Of a DNA stretch of 64,000 bases, positions 21,779 through 33,149 are shown in pieces (position 1 is the first letter of the stretch; each line of letters starts with the position of its first letter). The notes beneath the pieces were generated by a model. The model was given only the letters and a program-made list of their open reading frames with translations. It searched no databases and was not told where the DNA came from. A program made the position numbers and the translations under genes. The stretch lies in NCBI RefSeq assembly GCF_010093535.1, contig NW_022985171.1:1439766-1503765 (forward strand). The letters are read 5' to 3'. This stretch comes from Lindgomyces ingoldianus. Lineage: Eukaryota; Ascomycota; Dothideomycetes; Pleosporales; Lindgomycetaceae.

Positions 21779-23125
21779 CCCTAGCTATTTAAAGAACTTT
21801 TATAAATTCTTAAGTAATAACGTACCTAATAGGTTGGCCGGCTACACAGGTTGGCCAGCCACTTTTGCTAAGCCCCTACTATACTCTACCTATCTACATA
21901 ATGCCTTAACAACAACACTAGATTAAATCTTCTAAAGAATGTTAAATATAGCTTACTTTTTAAGATTTTAAATAAGACTTAAAACTTTTTTTATAACATG
22001 CTATAGCTATTTATAATATTTTTTATATAACACTAAGTAATTAACACACTAAATAGCCTTTATAAGTAAAATGTTAGCTTAAATTAAAAAATCTAACTAA
22101 GCTTAAAAAAAGTAGTTATTAAGTATATACTTAAGCTTATTACATATAGATTTTTTTAGGCTTATAGCTATAGCTAATATAGCTAATTTCTTACACGTAA
22201 AGTATAATCTAGGCTAAGTTAGCTTAAACTAGCCTAGTATATAAGTTAAGCACTGCTCTAAGTTTATAATAAAGTTTAATTATAAGTATAATTATAAAAA
22301 AGTGCTTTATAAAAATTTAAAAGTTATTTAAAGCTAGTTTTACTTAGTAGCTAATATAAAAGCTAAGTATAGTATCTAAAATAAAAATATATATAACTTT
22401 AATAAGTTAAGCTTTATAATAAGCTAGATATTAACTAAAGCAGTTATTATAGCTTTAAAGAAATAAAAATAGCTAAAAGTAATATAGTAAAGTAATAAAA
22501 AGTAAATAATAGTTATTTAAGGTATTAACATAATAAAGTAAGCTATTTTACTTTTTATTATTTTTAAAAGCTGCTATTACTTTTTTACTTAGTATAAAAA
22601 AAATCTACTTTAAAACTAGGTTATTATAGTCTCTAAAAATAGCTAGATAATAAATAAGCTTAGGCTATAGTAGTTAAAGCACTTTAATAAGTATATAAAA
22701 AAAAGGTTATAAGCGCTTATTAGCTTTTTATTATTAATAGCTATAAAAGCTATAACTTACTTAATTTTTAGTAGTACTATAAAAAAATAAAATTATTACT
22801 ATTTATATGCTTTTACACTTATTACACTTTTTATAGCCTTTTAATATAAGTTATTTTACTTTTTTAAAAAAAGTGTATAGGCGCTAAGCTAAAGATTTTA
22901 TATATAACTAAATTACTTATATTATAAAACTTAAGTTTCTACTATGCTTTATACACACTTATAATGCAGTAATTACTTTTAGTAATATCTAAAAAAAGTT
23001 TTAAAGTGCTAGTTTAGTTCTATTTAACTTAAAATAAGTTAAAATAGCTTTTAATATCTAGTTATATACTTTATTACTACTACTACTTATTAATAATAAG
23101 CCTTAGTAGTTATAAACTCTAAGTA

Positions 23126-24388
23126 ACGTACCTAACAGGTTAGCCGGCCACACAGGTTGGCCGGCCACTTTTGCTAAGCCCCTACTAAACTCTACCTATC
23201 TACATAATACCTTAACAACAACACTAGATTAAATCTTTTAAAGAATATTAAATACAGCTTACTTTTTAGGCTTTTAAATAAGACTTAAAACTTTTCTTAT
23301 AATATGCTATAGCTATCTATAATGTTTCTTACACAACACTAAGCAATTAACGCGCTAGATAGCCTTTATAAGTAAAATGCTAGCTTAAATTAAGAAATCT
23401 AACTAAGCTTAAAAAAAAAGTAGTTATTAAGTATATACTTAAGCTTATTACACACAGATTTCTCTTTAAGCTTATAGCTATAGCTAATATAGCTAATTCC
23501 TTACTTATAGAGCGTAATCTAGGCTAAGTTAGCTTAAACTAAACTAGTATATAAGTTAAGCACTACCCTAAGTTTATAATAAAGTTTAATTATAAGTATA
23601 ATTATAAGAAAGTGCTTTATAAAAATCTAAAAGTTATCTAGAGCTAGTTTTACCTAGTAGCTAACATAAAAGCTAAGTACAGTATCTAAAATAAAGATAA
23701 GTATAACTTTAATAAGTTAAGCTTTATAATAGGCTAAATATTAACTAGAGTAGTTATTACAGCTTTAAAAAGATAAAAACAGCTAAAGGTAATATAGTAA
23801 AGTAATAAAAAGTAGATAATAGTTATCTAAAGCATTAACATAATAAAGTAGGCTATAAAATTATAAAGCTTTAAGTAGTAAATAAAGCTACTACATAACA
23901 TAAATTATATAAAAAAGTAAATTTAGGTAAAAAAGACTTTAATAGTTAAAAATAAAGCTTATCTAACTACTATAAAAGAGTTTAGAGCGCGTAGTAATAG
24001 AAAGAAGCTAAAGACGCAGGTGCGCGCTAAAGAAGGTAAGCTAAGTTAAAGGCAATGCAGGCAGTGTAATTAGACTAGGCATAACTTGCGTACATGTAAG
24101 CAAGTAGTAAAAGTAGACTCTAAATAATATCTTATGTTATATTACTCTATACAGGGCTAAAGTAGGCTGTTTTGCGAGAGAATGGGGTGGTTTTAGTGGG
24201 GGCTTGGCAAAAGTGGCCGGCTAATGTAAGGACGGAGCTCTGTACCACTACGCTAATACAACCAAAAAGGTGCGAATAATCAACCAACGTTAATTATTGC
24301 GTACAGAATAGTATATATACCCGTCGCACGTAAGCACCATCTCGGCCTTACAGCCAACCCGTGTGGCCGGCCAACCCGTTAGGTACGT
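23126..24388 (+). mobile_element. Pogo-like copy B nested in copy A, internally deleted
   Basis: Same terminal repeats as A and C, flanked by TA (23124-23125 and 24389-24390). The empty site can be read in copy C (CTAAGTAATACTTTT near 42240). It is 1,263 bp with a 118-bp insertion inside, so about 1.14 kb of pogo sequence. The middle section present in A and C is missing, and the join is near 23853. Confidence 0.85.
24235..24352. mobile_element. 118-bp short relative of the 356-bp element, inverted
   Basis: Read on the minus strand it begins TGTAAGGCCGAGATGG and ends CCGTCCTTACA, matching both ends of the 21423-21778 element but with most of the middle absent. The target duplication is GCTAA/GCCAA, one C-to-T difference. 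It sits in the right terminal repeat of copy B, so it is third level here. Confidence 0.75.
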
Positions 24389-24969
24389 TAATACTTTTAA
24401 ATTTAAGTTATAATTAATGCTTATAAAAGTAAAAATTTAAAGGCATATAAATAGCTTACTAATATCTATAGTAAAAGCTTTTAAAAAAGTTTTTAAAAAA
24501 GCAGCAATTATTACACATAAGCTAGTATTAGTGTAAAAGAAGATTATAAAGCTTTAAGTAGTAAATAAAGCTGCTATGTAATATAAATTATATAAAAAAA
24601 AGTAAATTTAAGTAAAAAAAACCTTAATAGTTAAAAATAAAGCTTATTTAACTACTTTAAAGAAGTTTAAAGCGCGTAGTAATAAGAAAAAGCTAAAGAT
24701 ATAAGTGCGCACTAAAAAAAAATAAGCTAAGTTAAAGGTAATGTAGGTAGTGTAATTAGACTAGGCATAACTTACATACATATAAAAAAGTAGTAAAAGT
24801 AGACTTTAAATAATATCTTATGTTATATTACTCTATATAGGGCTAAAGTAGGCTGTTTTGCGCTAGAATAGAGTGGTTTTAGTAGGGGCTTGGCAAAAGT
24901 AGCTAGCTAACCCGTGTAGCCGGCCAACCTGTTAGGTACGTTATATAATTAGAAAGTTTTCTTTTACTA

Positions 24970-25131
24970 ACGTATACTATAGGCGAGTTGCTTACACACC
25001 TAAGTTGCTTGCTTTTGCTAAGACTACACTAAACTACTTTTTATATACTAATACCTTTTTAATAACACTACTTAGATATATTAAAAACATGTTAAATATA
25101 GCTTACACTTTAAGCTTTTAAATAAAATATA
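24970..25131 (+). mobile_element. Second-family pogo-like element E, left end only
   Basis: It starts ACGTATACTATAGGCGAG after a TA (24968-24969) and resembles the start of element D. After about 160 bp it is interrupted by D at a TA. I cannot identify its right end after 45858. Confidence 0.6.
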
Positions 25132-26439
25132 ACGTACTCTATAGGCAAGTTGCTTACACACTTAAGTTACTTACTTTTACTAAGACTCTACTAAACTACT
25201 TTTTTTACACTAATATATTTCTAATAACACTACTTAAATATACTAAAAGAATATTAGATATAGCTTATATATTAGGCTTTTAAATAAAATGTAACACACT
25301 TAAAGTAACATACTATAGCTATATATAAAGTTTTTTAAAAAATAATAAATAACTAATATACTAAATAACCTTTAAAAGCTAAGTAATAATAAAAAGTAGG
25401 TAATTATTAAGCATATTCTTAAGCTATATATAGAAGAAATTTTCTCTTAGCTAGTAGCTATAGCTAATATAGCTAATTCTTTACATACTAAGCATAATTT
25501 AGGCTATGTTAGCATAAACTAGCTTAGTATGTTTATAAAGCATTATTTAAAGCTTAAAGTAAAGTTTAAGTATAACTATAACTAACGTACCTAACAGGTT
25601 AGCCGGCTACATAGGTTAGCTAGCTACTTTTGCTAAGCCTCTACTAAACTCTACCTATCTACATAATGCCTTAACAATAATACTAAATTAAATCTTCTAA
25701 AGAACATTAAATATAGCTTACTCTTTAAGTTTTTAAATAATACTTAAAACTTTTCTTATAACATGCTATAGCTATTTATAATATATTTTATATAATACTA
25801 AGTAATTAACACGCTAGACAGCCTTTATAAGTAAAATGCTAGCTTAAATTAAGAAATTTAACTAAGCTTAAAAAAAAGTAGTTATTAAGTATATACTTAA
25901 GCTTATTATATATAAATTTCTTTTTAGGCTTATAGCTATAGCTAATATAGCTAATTCCTTACACGTAGAGTGTAATCTAGGCTAGGTTAGCTTAAACTAG
26001 CCTAGTATGTAAGTTAAGCACTGCTTTAAGTTTATAATAAAGTTTAATTATAAGTATAATTATAAAAAAGTGCTTTATAAAAATTTAAAAGTTATTTAAA
26101 GCTAGTTTTACTTAGTAGCTAACATAAAAGCTAAGTATAGTATCTAGAATAAAGACATATATAACTTTAATAAATTAAGCTTTATAATAAGCTAGATATT
26201 AACTAAAGTAGTTATTATAGCTTTAAAAAAATAAAAATAGCTAAAAGTAATATAGTAAAGTAATAAAAAGTAGATAATAGTTATTTAAAGTATTAATATA
26301 ATAAAGTAAGCTATTTTACTTTTTATTATTTTTAAAGGCTGCTATTACTTCTTTACTTAGTATAAAAAAAATCTACTTTAAAACTAGGTTATTATAGTCT
26401 TTAAAAATAGCTAAATAATAAATAAGCTTAAGCTATAGT

Positions 26440-26746
26440 TGTAACAGCGCAGGCAAGACAATAGGTCTGAATGCGGTGGGAATCCACTCAGAGGCATATG
26501 GGAGTGCGTGGGGACTCTGAATCTAGGAATGCCATTAACACCTATAGGCCTTGTACAAAAGGATATCAGAAAACTACTAAGCTAGCTATAGGGGCAAGGT
26601 GCGACTAAATACATAAGGGAATAGAGGTAACAGCAGAGGGCTAGGCAGAGTTAAGTTAGGGTTGAGCTAGGGTTAGAGCTAATACAGAGACCCTTTAGAT
26701 AGGTTCTAGGCAACCTAAGATAGAACAATTTATAAGAATTGTTACA
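26440..26746 (-). repeat. R1a LTR (3' LTR in element orientation)
   Basis: On the plus strand it starts TGTAACAGCGCAGG and ends GAATTGTTACA. The last 120 bp are heavily C-to-T/G-to-A mutated compared with the partner LTR, while the first part is clean. Confidence 0.85.
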
Positions 26747-26872
26747 CTACCCCCCCCTCTATAGACTAATAGTTCTTATTAGTAGTAGTTATAGTATAAA
26801 GTATTACTATTATATCCTCTGCATCCTTAAACTAAAACTAGTCTAATTTAGCTAGGTGTCCCTGCTAAGTAT

Positions 26873-27468
26873 TGTTACAATCCTTGCTTTAGGAAGCACT
26901 CGGGTCTTATGATATTCCTAGGGGGGGAGTAGGACGGGAAGTAGGGGCCAACCGGTAGGGTGTACAGTCCTACGTACAGGCTATTAGGCTAGTAGAGGCT
27001 TATTTAGAATAACTAGATTGTGGTTTGCCCTATGTGCAGCAGTAGGAAGGCTAGGGTTAAACAGTCCTTATTAGACAGAGTTAGAGGTATATATAGTGTA
27101 AGATATATAAATAGTATTTATAGCTCTTTAGAAAGCTAAATGCTACTTAGTCTATGTAATAAATAAACTAAATATTAAACACACTTTCTAAAGGTTGTTT
27201 AATGTAGGAACTATATACATGTGCTAGGGCGCTAAGGGGAGCTGGTAGGAGCTTAGGGGAGCCTGCTAAGAGGGGCTCTTATAAGCTCCCTCTAGCTCTC
27301 TAGACTTGCAGCCTGTCTCCTTATTAAATAACGCATTCTTCTATAATATTAGGCAGCTGTGCTGCCTCTATGTCCTCTAATTAGTCTGTAAGCAAGCCTT
27401 GTCCTAATTTAGCTAGATTATAGAGCACTGCAGGTGGAGTTACGCTAGTCCAACTGTAGACTGTAACA
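26873..27468 (-). repeat. R2 LTR, left copy
   Basis: It starts TGTTACAATCCTTGC and ends GACTGTAACA. The outer (left) part keeps GC-rich sequence. The inner part is mutated compared with 40144-40739. Confidence 0.85.
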
Positions 27469-27599
27469 CGCTGCCCCCTCTCCCTAGCAGCGTCCTTGCT
27501 GCTCTGCTTACACAGCTGTGTTAGTAAAAGTTTATTTATAAAGTAAGCGCCTACCTACTAAAAAGCATCCTTAACATCTATTTTTTCTATACTAAATAG

Positions 27600-30500
27600 C
27601 TTATTAGTTTTGTTTATTTTATTATTTTTATATTACTTTTTATTTTAATTCTCTTTACTAGACAAAGATAAAGCCTTATAGTGCTTACTAATTTTTAAAG
27701 TTGTCTTATGTGTTAACTTTATCCTTAGATAAATATGTTAAGTGTGTAAAAAAGCATAGTAAGTGTAACGCCTTTATTTCTAACACTACTTAGAATTATT
27801 TAGAGAAAAAGAGAGAAACACTTCTTTAAAAAGCTAAGGCCTTACAGGCTTAAGATTACATGTTATAGGACAAGCAATAGGCCTAGGTCTAAAAGCAACT
27901 TTGTTTACAAGAGAAGATGTTAGAGGTAATAAATAAGAAGCGTTTTAGACAGAATTATATTTAAAAGTTGTTAGACTTGCTAGAGGCTTATTATATAAAA
28001 TACCTAAAAGAGAACCTCTTCTTCTTAGACAAGATAGAAGCCTTTAAGGTAAAAGTAAAGGGCTGCTTCTTTTTTTAGCCTTTATTAGCTAAGACTTGTC
28101 TCTAAAGGCTGCTGCTATCTAGTAATAACATAGCTATTTCTTTTAATATAAGTGCTTTATTGCCTAGCTAGTTTCTTTTAGATAAGCCTAAAAGTACTTT
28201 TATACTAATAGCTGCGTGTTTCTTAAATTCTTAGCTAGTTTTTATGTGTTTTTACTAGTAAGCTACTTTTTTTATTTTACTAAAAATTCTTTTTAGTTTT
28301 TTTAATTACTTATAATGTGTTTAACTTTATATTTTATTTTTTTTATTCTTTTATTTTTATGTAGATAAAGGGATTTCTTTTAGTGCTTTTTTTAATCTAG
28401 AGATGTAAAACTATAGGTGGATTTTTATGTGTAGAGAAAGCTTAAGCTTACAGTTATTTTATTAAGTTTATAGAACTTTATAAAGTCTTATTTTTTTCTT
28501 TGCTAGCTTCTTAGAAGGTCTAGGTGTCTTAAAATTTTTAGTGTTAAGGTACATATAGTCTTCTAGGTAGATTTCTAGTCTTAGCTGTTATAATTTGTTT
28601 ACATGCTTCTTTATTATTTCCCTACTAGACTTAGCTTTTATAGCTAACTTTTTATGTATTTAGTGTAGGTCTGTTAGCTAATTTATTAACTTTTATAGGT
28701 CTATAGGTTAGTTTCTATGTAATGTAAAGTAGAGGTTATATCTAAAGTTAGCTTTATATAATGTTTCTTTTATTATAGCTAACTCTACATTATTAATAGC
28801 TAACTATGCTATTAGAAGCTATACTGCCTAATTATTTTAAGTGTAAGAAATGTACTTTTTTAGGTATTTTTTTTACTTCTGTGTTTACTTTTTTAGTCTA
28901 GCTATTTATCTATAGGTGGTAGGCAGTTAATAGCTTATGTGTTATGCTAAGGTGCCTTACTGCTGCTTTCTAGAAGCTGCTAGTAAATAATTTATCTTAG
29001 TTAAAAATAATAATCTTAGGGCATTTATATACTAATATTATGTTTTATTTTAATTTATAAATAAACTTTTTAGTAGTTATTATTTTTTCTAAAGGCTAAG
29101 TATGTAGATACTTAGTAGTTTTATTTAGAGCTACTATAATTATGTTGCACATCCTGTCTGTCTTTAGTTCCTTAAATAAAGGTAATTCTATAATAAAATT
29201 TATTATAATTATTATTTATAGTAACTTTAGGGCTTTAATTAGTTAAAGGTACTTATAGGCCTTATGCCTCTACAGGTTGTTTCTGTTATAGGTATTACAT
29301 TTCTTAAGCACCTCTGTACATAGTTGCTTTACCTTTAGTATACATTAAAGAATAGCAGCCCTTAGCTTTTTCTAGAGGGTGCTTATTCCTAGGTGTCTAA
29401 ACATTAGAGATTTATAATATTCCTAGATTAAATTTTTTTATTCTTATTTACTAGCTATAAGCATACAGAATTCTACTATAAGTTAGAGCCTATTATAGAT
29501 TTATCCTTTATTAGTTTTTTTAAAGAGTGTAAATTTTTTAGTTTTTTCCTTTTTTTTATTTAAGTAGTCTAGGTGTTAGCTAAGGGTGTTAGCCTACTAG
29601 TTCTGTGTTTCTAGAATATGCTTAATAATGTAGTTAAACTAGGCAAGCTTTATTACTTATTTTATGTGCATTAGTAAGAGTTTTTTTACTATTAAAAACG
29701 TAACTAAGTTTACATAGTTAGTTATAATATAAAATAGCTTTACTATTCTATGTAGCTTTATAGCCTATACTTTTATAGTGTTTAGTATTGCCTTTAGCTT
29801 TTTGTTAGGTATGCTGTACTCTACTTTAGGTCCTAAGAACTTAGCAGAATAGTACATAACTAGGTGCTATTTTCTATTTTCTTGTTTCTAATAGAGGGTT
29901 GCTCTGCTAGCTCTTAGGGATGCGTCTATGTAGATTTTAGTATCTAACTATAGGTTATACATTCTTAGCACTAGCTTAGCTATTATAGCTTATTTTAACA
30001 CTAAAAATGCCTTATTTATTTCTAAAGTCTAGATAAATTTTGCTATTACTTGTTCTTTAGTTATAGTGTTAGTTAATAGTATAGTAATTTTTAAATAGTC
30101 TCTAACTATTTGTCTAATATACCTTAATAGTCCTAAGAATTCTTTAACCTCTTTAACTATTATAAGTTTTAGCTATTTAAGTACCTTCTGCACTTTAGCT
30201 AAGTTAATTTTTATTTTTTTTTTATTAATTATAAATTCTAAGTATTTTATTTTAGTAACATAGAATTTGCATTTAAAGAGCTGCAGGTAAAGTCTATACT
30301 TTCTAAGCTATTCTAAGACCTTTTATACCTTTTATACATAGTCTTCTAGGGTTTCTTTTAAATAGATAAGGATGTTATCTAAATATACTAAGGTAAAGAC
30401 ATTAAAGTATAGGTTAAGGGCTATATTAATAACTTACTAGAATGTTGCTAAGGCATTTGTTAAGCTAAACAGCATTACTAATAGTTTATAAAGTCTTTAT

Positions 30501-30634
30501 AGGGTTCTAAATGCTATAAGCTATTTATTACTTTTTCTTATTCTTATTTTGTTAAATCTGTCTTATACATTAAACTTTATAAAGTACTAGGTTCCTTTTA
30601 ATTAGTTTATAATGTCTTATATAATTAGTAAAAG
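27600..30634 (-). pseudogene. R2 pol remnant: reverse transcriptase, RNase H, integrase
   Basis: The minus strand reads, with many stops, a reverse transcriptase with YLDNILIYL (the family has YxDD-ILIYS) near 30363-30392, followed by CKFYVTKIKYLEFI, then an RNase H-like part. Next comes an integrase with the zinc-binding CLKC, a catalytic-core segment DRMCNIIIVALNKTTKYL and FTSSF...TAYHL near 28960-29250, then KTPRPSKKL near 28550. Order PR-RT-RH-IN is that of Ty3/gypsy. The gene cannot be expressed in this state. Confidence 0.8.
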
Positions 30635-30900
30635 TGTCCGTACACAGCAGCAGCGTCGCGGCCTGGATACAAGCGATCACGCACAAGCAGGATCACGTAT
30701 CTATGTCACATAATGCTTGTGCGCGAACCTCTGTGCGCAAACATCTAGATATCCCTCTTTTTCTCTATATAAAGGAAAAATAAGAAGTAATTAACACTAG
30801 TTACCTAACACCTTTATGCAATGTTTACACTATGTAAACCTTTCTATCTTATACACATTTGCTAACACTAAGTGCTAGCTAGCAGAGAGTCTATTTAACA
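30635..30900 (+). repeat. R3 5' LTR
   Basis: It starts TGTCCGTACACAGC and ends TCTATTTAACA. It contains a TATATAAAGG box near 30764 that could be its promoter. The outer part still has CpG (GCGTCGCGG), and the inner part is mutated. Confidence 0.88.
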
Positions 30901-33149
30901 CTAATTAGTAGTTTAAATACTATAAAAAAGAAAGCTTTTTTATACTTTTTTATTTAAAAGTTTATATTTAAAAAAAAATAATTTTCTTTACTACTTTAAC
31001 TATAAATTAGTAAGAGTAAAGATAAAGTTTAATTTATATGTAAGTAGCTATAAATCTTTATTTAGTTACTTAAGTAAAAGTAAGAAACTTGTCTATATAA
31101 TACTATTTAAAAGTATTATATAAATAGTAGTGCTTATTTAATACTAAAAAGTCTGTTTTATTTTTTTACATAAGGCTATTTAGAGGTAGCGTATAATAAG
31201 AAGTAAGATAGTGTGTAATAACACATAATTAACTACTATAAAGCAACAAGTAACACTAGCTTTATTTATAACTAGCTAACATAATATATTAATATATAAC
31301 TAATATATACTTTTTATAGGCATCTTAGTAAAGACCTTAGTAAAGTAGATAAATATTAAAAATTAAGTAAATAAAATTAAACTATTAAATAACACACTTA
31401 AAAAAAAGCTTAATTTATACATAGCTAACTTAATTATAAAACTCTACACATTAAGCATAATAAATGTATATATGCTTAAGAACTTTTAAGACAACTTTAT
31501 AAAGTAAAAGCTTATACACTTTAAAAATCTTAGCTAACTATTCTTATAAAAACTAATTACTACTTTATAAAATAAAAGCATTAGCTTTAAAAAGAACATA
31601 ATAAAAGCTACTACACTATATAGACTTATAAAAAAAGAATACATGTTTACTATTTTACTAAAACATTATATAAAACTATTACTACTATTACTAGTTTTAA
31701 TGTAATAAAAAATGTCTTTATATAAATTACTTATAGACCTAATACTTCTTTTATAATTAGTATAACTACCTTGTAATAGCTTACTATACAAGAGCATAAC
31801 TAGGTAGCTATATATTTCTATAGCTATAGCTCTGCATAAGATTTTCTAAAGCTTATACCTACTATATATAATTTAATTACTGTATAATTTATACTAACTT
31901 TTACTTATATAAGATATTATAGTAGAAAACCTTATGCCTAAGAAGGTTATATAATTTTAAAAGGCATAAAGAAAGAAAAATAACTATATAAAGCAACTAT
32001 ATAATATTTTAGCTAATAAAGCTATAGTATTTATTAAGCTTTACTAACACCTTACTATTTTTAAGGCATTATATATAAGCATCTTTTCTAATATTTTTAA
32101 AAAGTGCGCACATATGTTTTAGTTTTATAATATTAGTCTAAAATAATTATAGAAGTTACTATATAAGTAGCTTAGTAATTACTTTAATACTAATATAAAC
32201 TATAACTAGTATTAGACAAATTAGATAATAATAAGCTTTATATAAAGTAAGTAAAAAAACTTTATAAAAACTTTATATAAAGCTTTTAAAGCTATAATTA
32301 ATAAACTTACTTTTATATAAAAAGCTTTTAGTTTATAATTTTAAGGCAAAATACTGCTTTACACTACTATTATATAAGCATGCTAAGGGCAACTTAAACT
32401 TAAATAAGCAATATTCTTAATTAAGCCTATGTATAAGGCACTATATAGTAACCTCTATTTAGCACTTTAAGTTATAATTAATTAACAGAATAATGCATTT
32501 ATAAATAAATTCTAAAACATGTACTACACTAATAAGTAATATAGCTTACTATGTACACATAGCTATTAACAACATAGAAAAAGCCTAAGGGGATATAAAG
32601 AATTATTTAAACTATAGTCCTTTACATAATTAAAGTAATACTTTATTTATTATAAAAAAATATTAGTTAATAAATTATTTTTACATAAATTAATTTTATG
32701 TAAAACGCTAATATATCTTTTTATATAAAGAATTCTATAACAAGACACTAATATATAAAAAAGTAAATATGTATATTTAAAAGTTTAAAAGTAAACTAGA
32801 GTAGAAAAAAAAAGTTGCATAATAATAATAACTTAAATAAAAAAAAAAGTAAGAAGATTATTAACTACCTTACTAATACTATATTTCTTTACTGCGCAAC
32901 TGTAGAGAACATCTACAGCCTAGAACTTAAAGAATACGCAGAATAGTTTATCCTTAAAGATTAATACTATATAGTATACTAAGGTAAACTATAGAATACT
33001 AGCGTAGTAAAAATCTTTACTATAAGAAAGTTATAACTTAAAGCATACTTATAAAAATTCTCTTATATAAAAGTAGACTAGACACTAAAAAAAAAAGTAT
33101 TAGCTTTAAAAAATAAAAATTAATAAAATTAATTAGTACTATATAAATT

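Larger units (their letters stand above)
21900..24860 (+). pseudogene. Pogo-like transposase remnants of copies A and B
   Basis: In copy A and the nested copy B the plus strand still shows pieces of a DDE_1 pogo/Fot1-type transposase: a helix-turn-helix and IANIANS segment, then FNYKYNYKKVLYKNLKVI, then YNFNKL in place of the usual NFDE, then a basic region. The end is a CCHC zinc knuckle (C-RQ-C-N-x-TR-H-NLRT-C) near 24058-24100. The frames are broken by many TAA/TAG codons that C-to-T or G-to-A changes explain. No intact gene remains. Confidence 0.7.
21820..24941 (+). mobile_element. Pogo-like (Tc1/mariner) transposon copy A
   Basis: The terminal inverted repeats begin ACGTACCTAA and end TTAGGTACGT, flanked by TA on both sides (21818-21819 and 24942-24943). 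Within each terminal repeat a 16-bp unit close to CAGGTTGGCCGGCCAC occurs twice in tandem. Without the nested copy B, the element is about 1,857 bp, the same as copy C. The interior is extremely AT-rich and full of stops, and the GC-rich ends survive. Confidence 0.85.
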
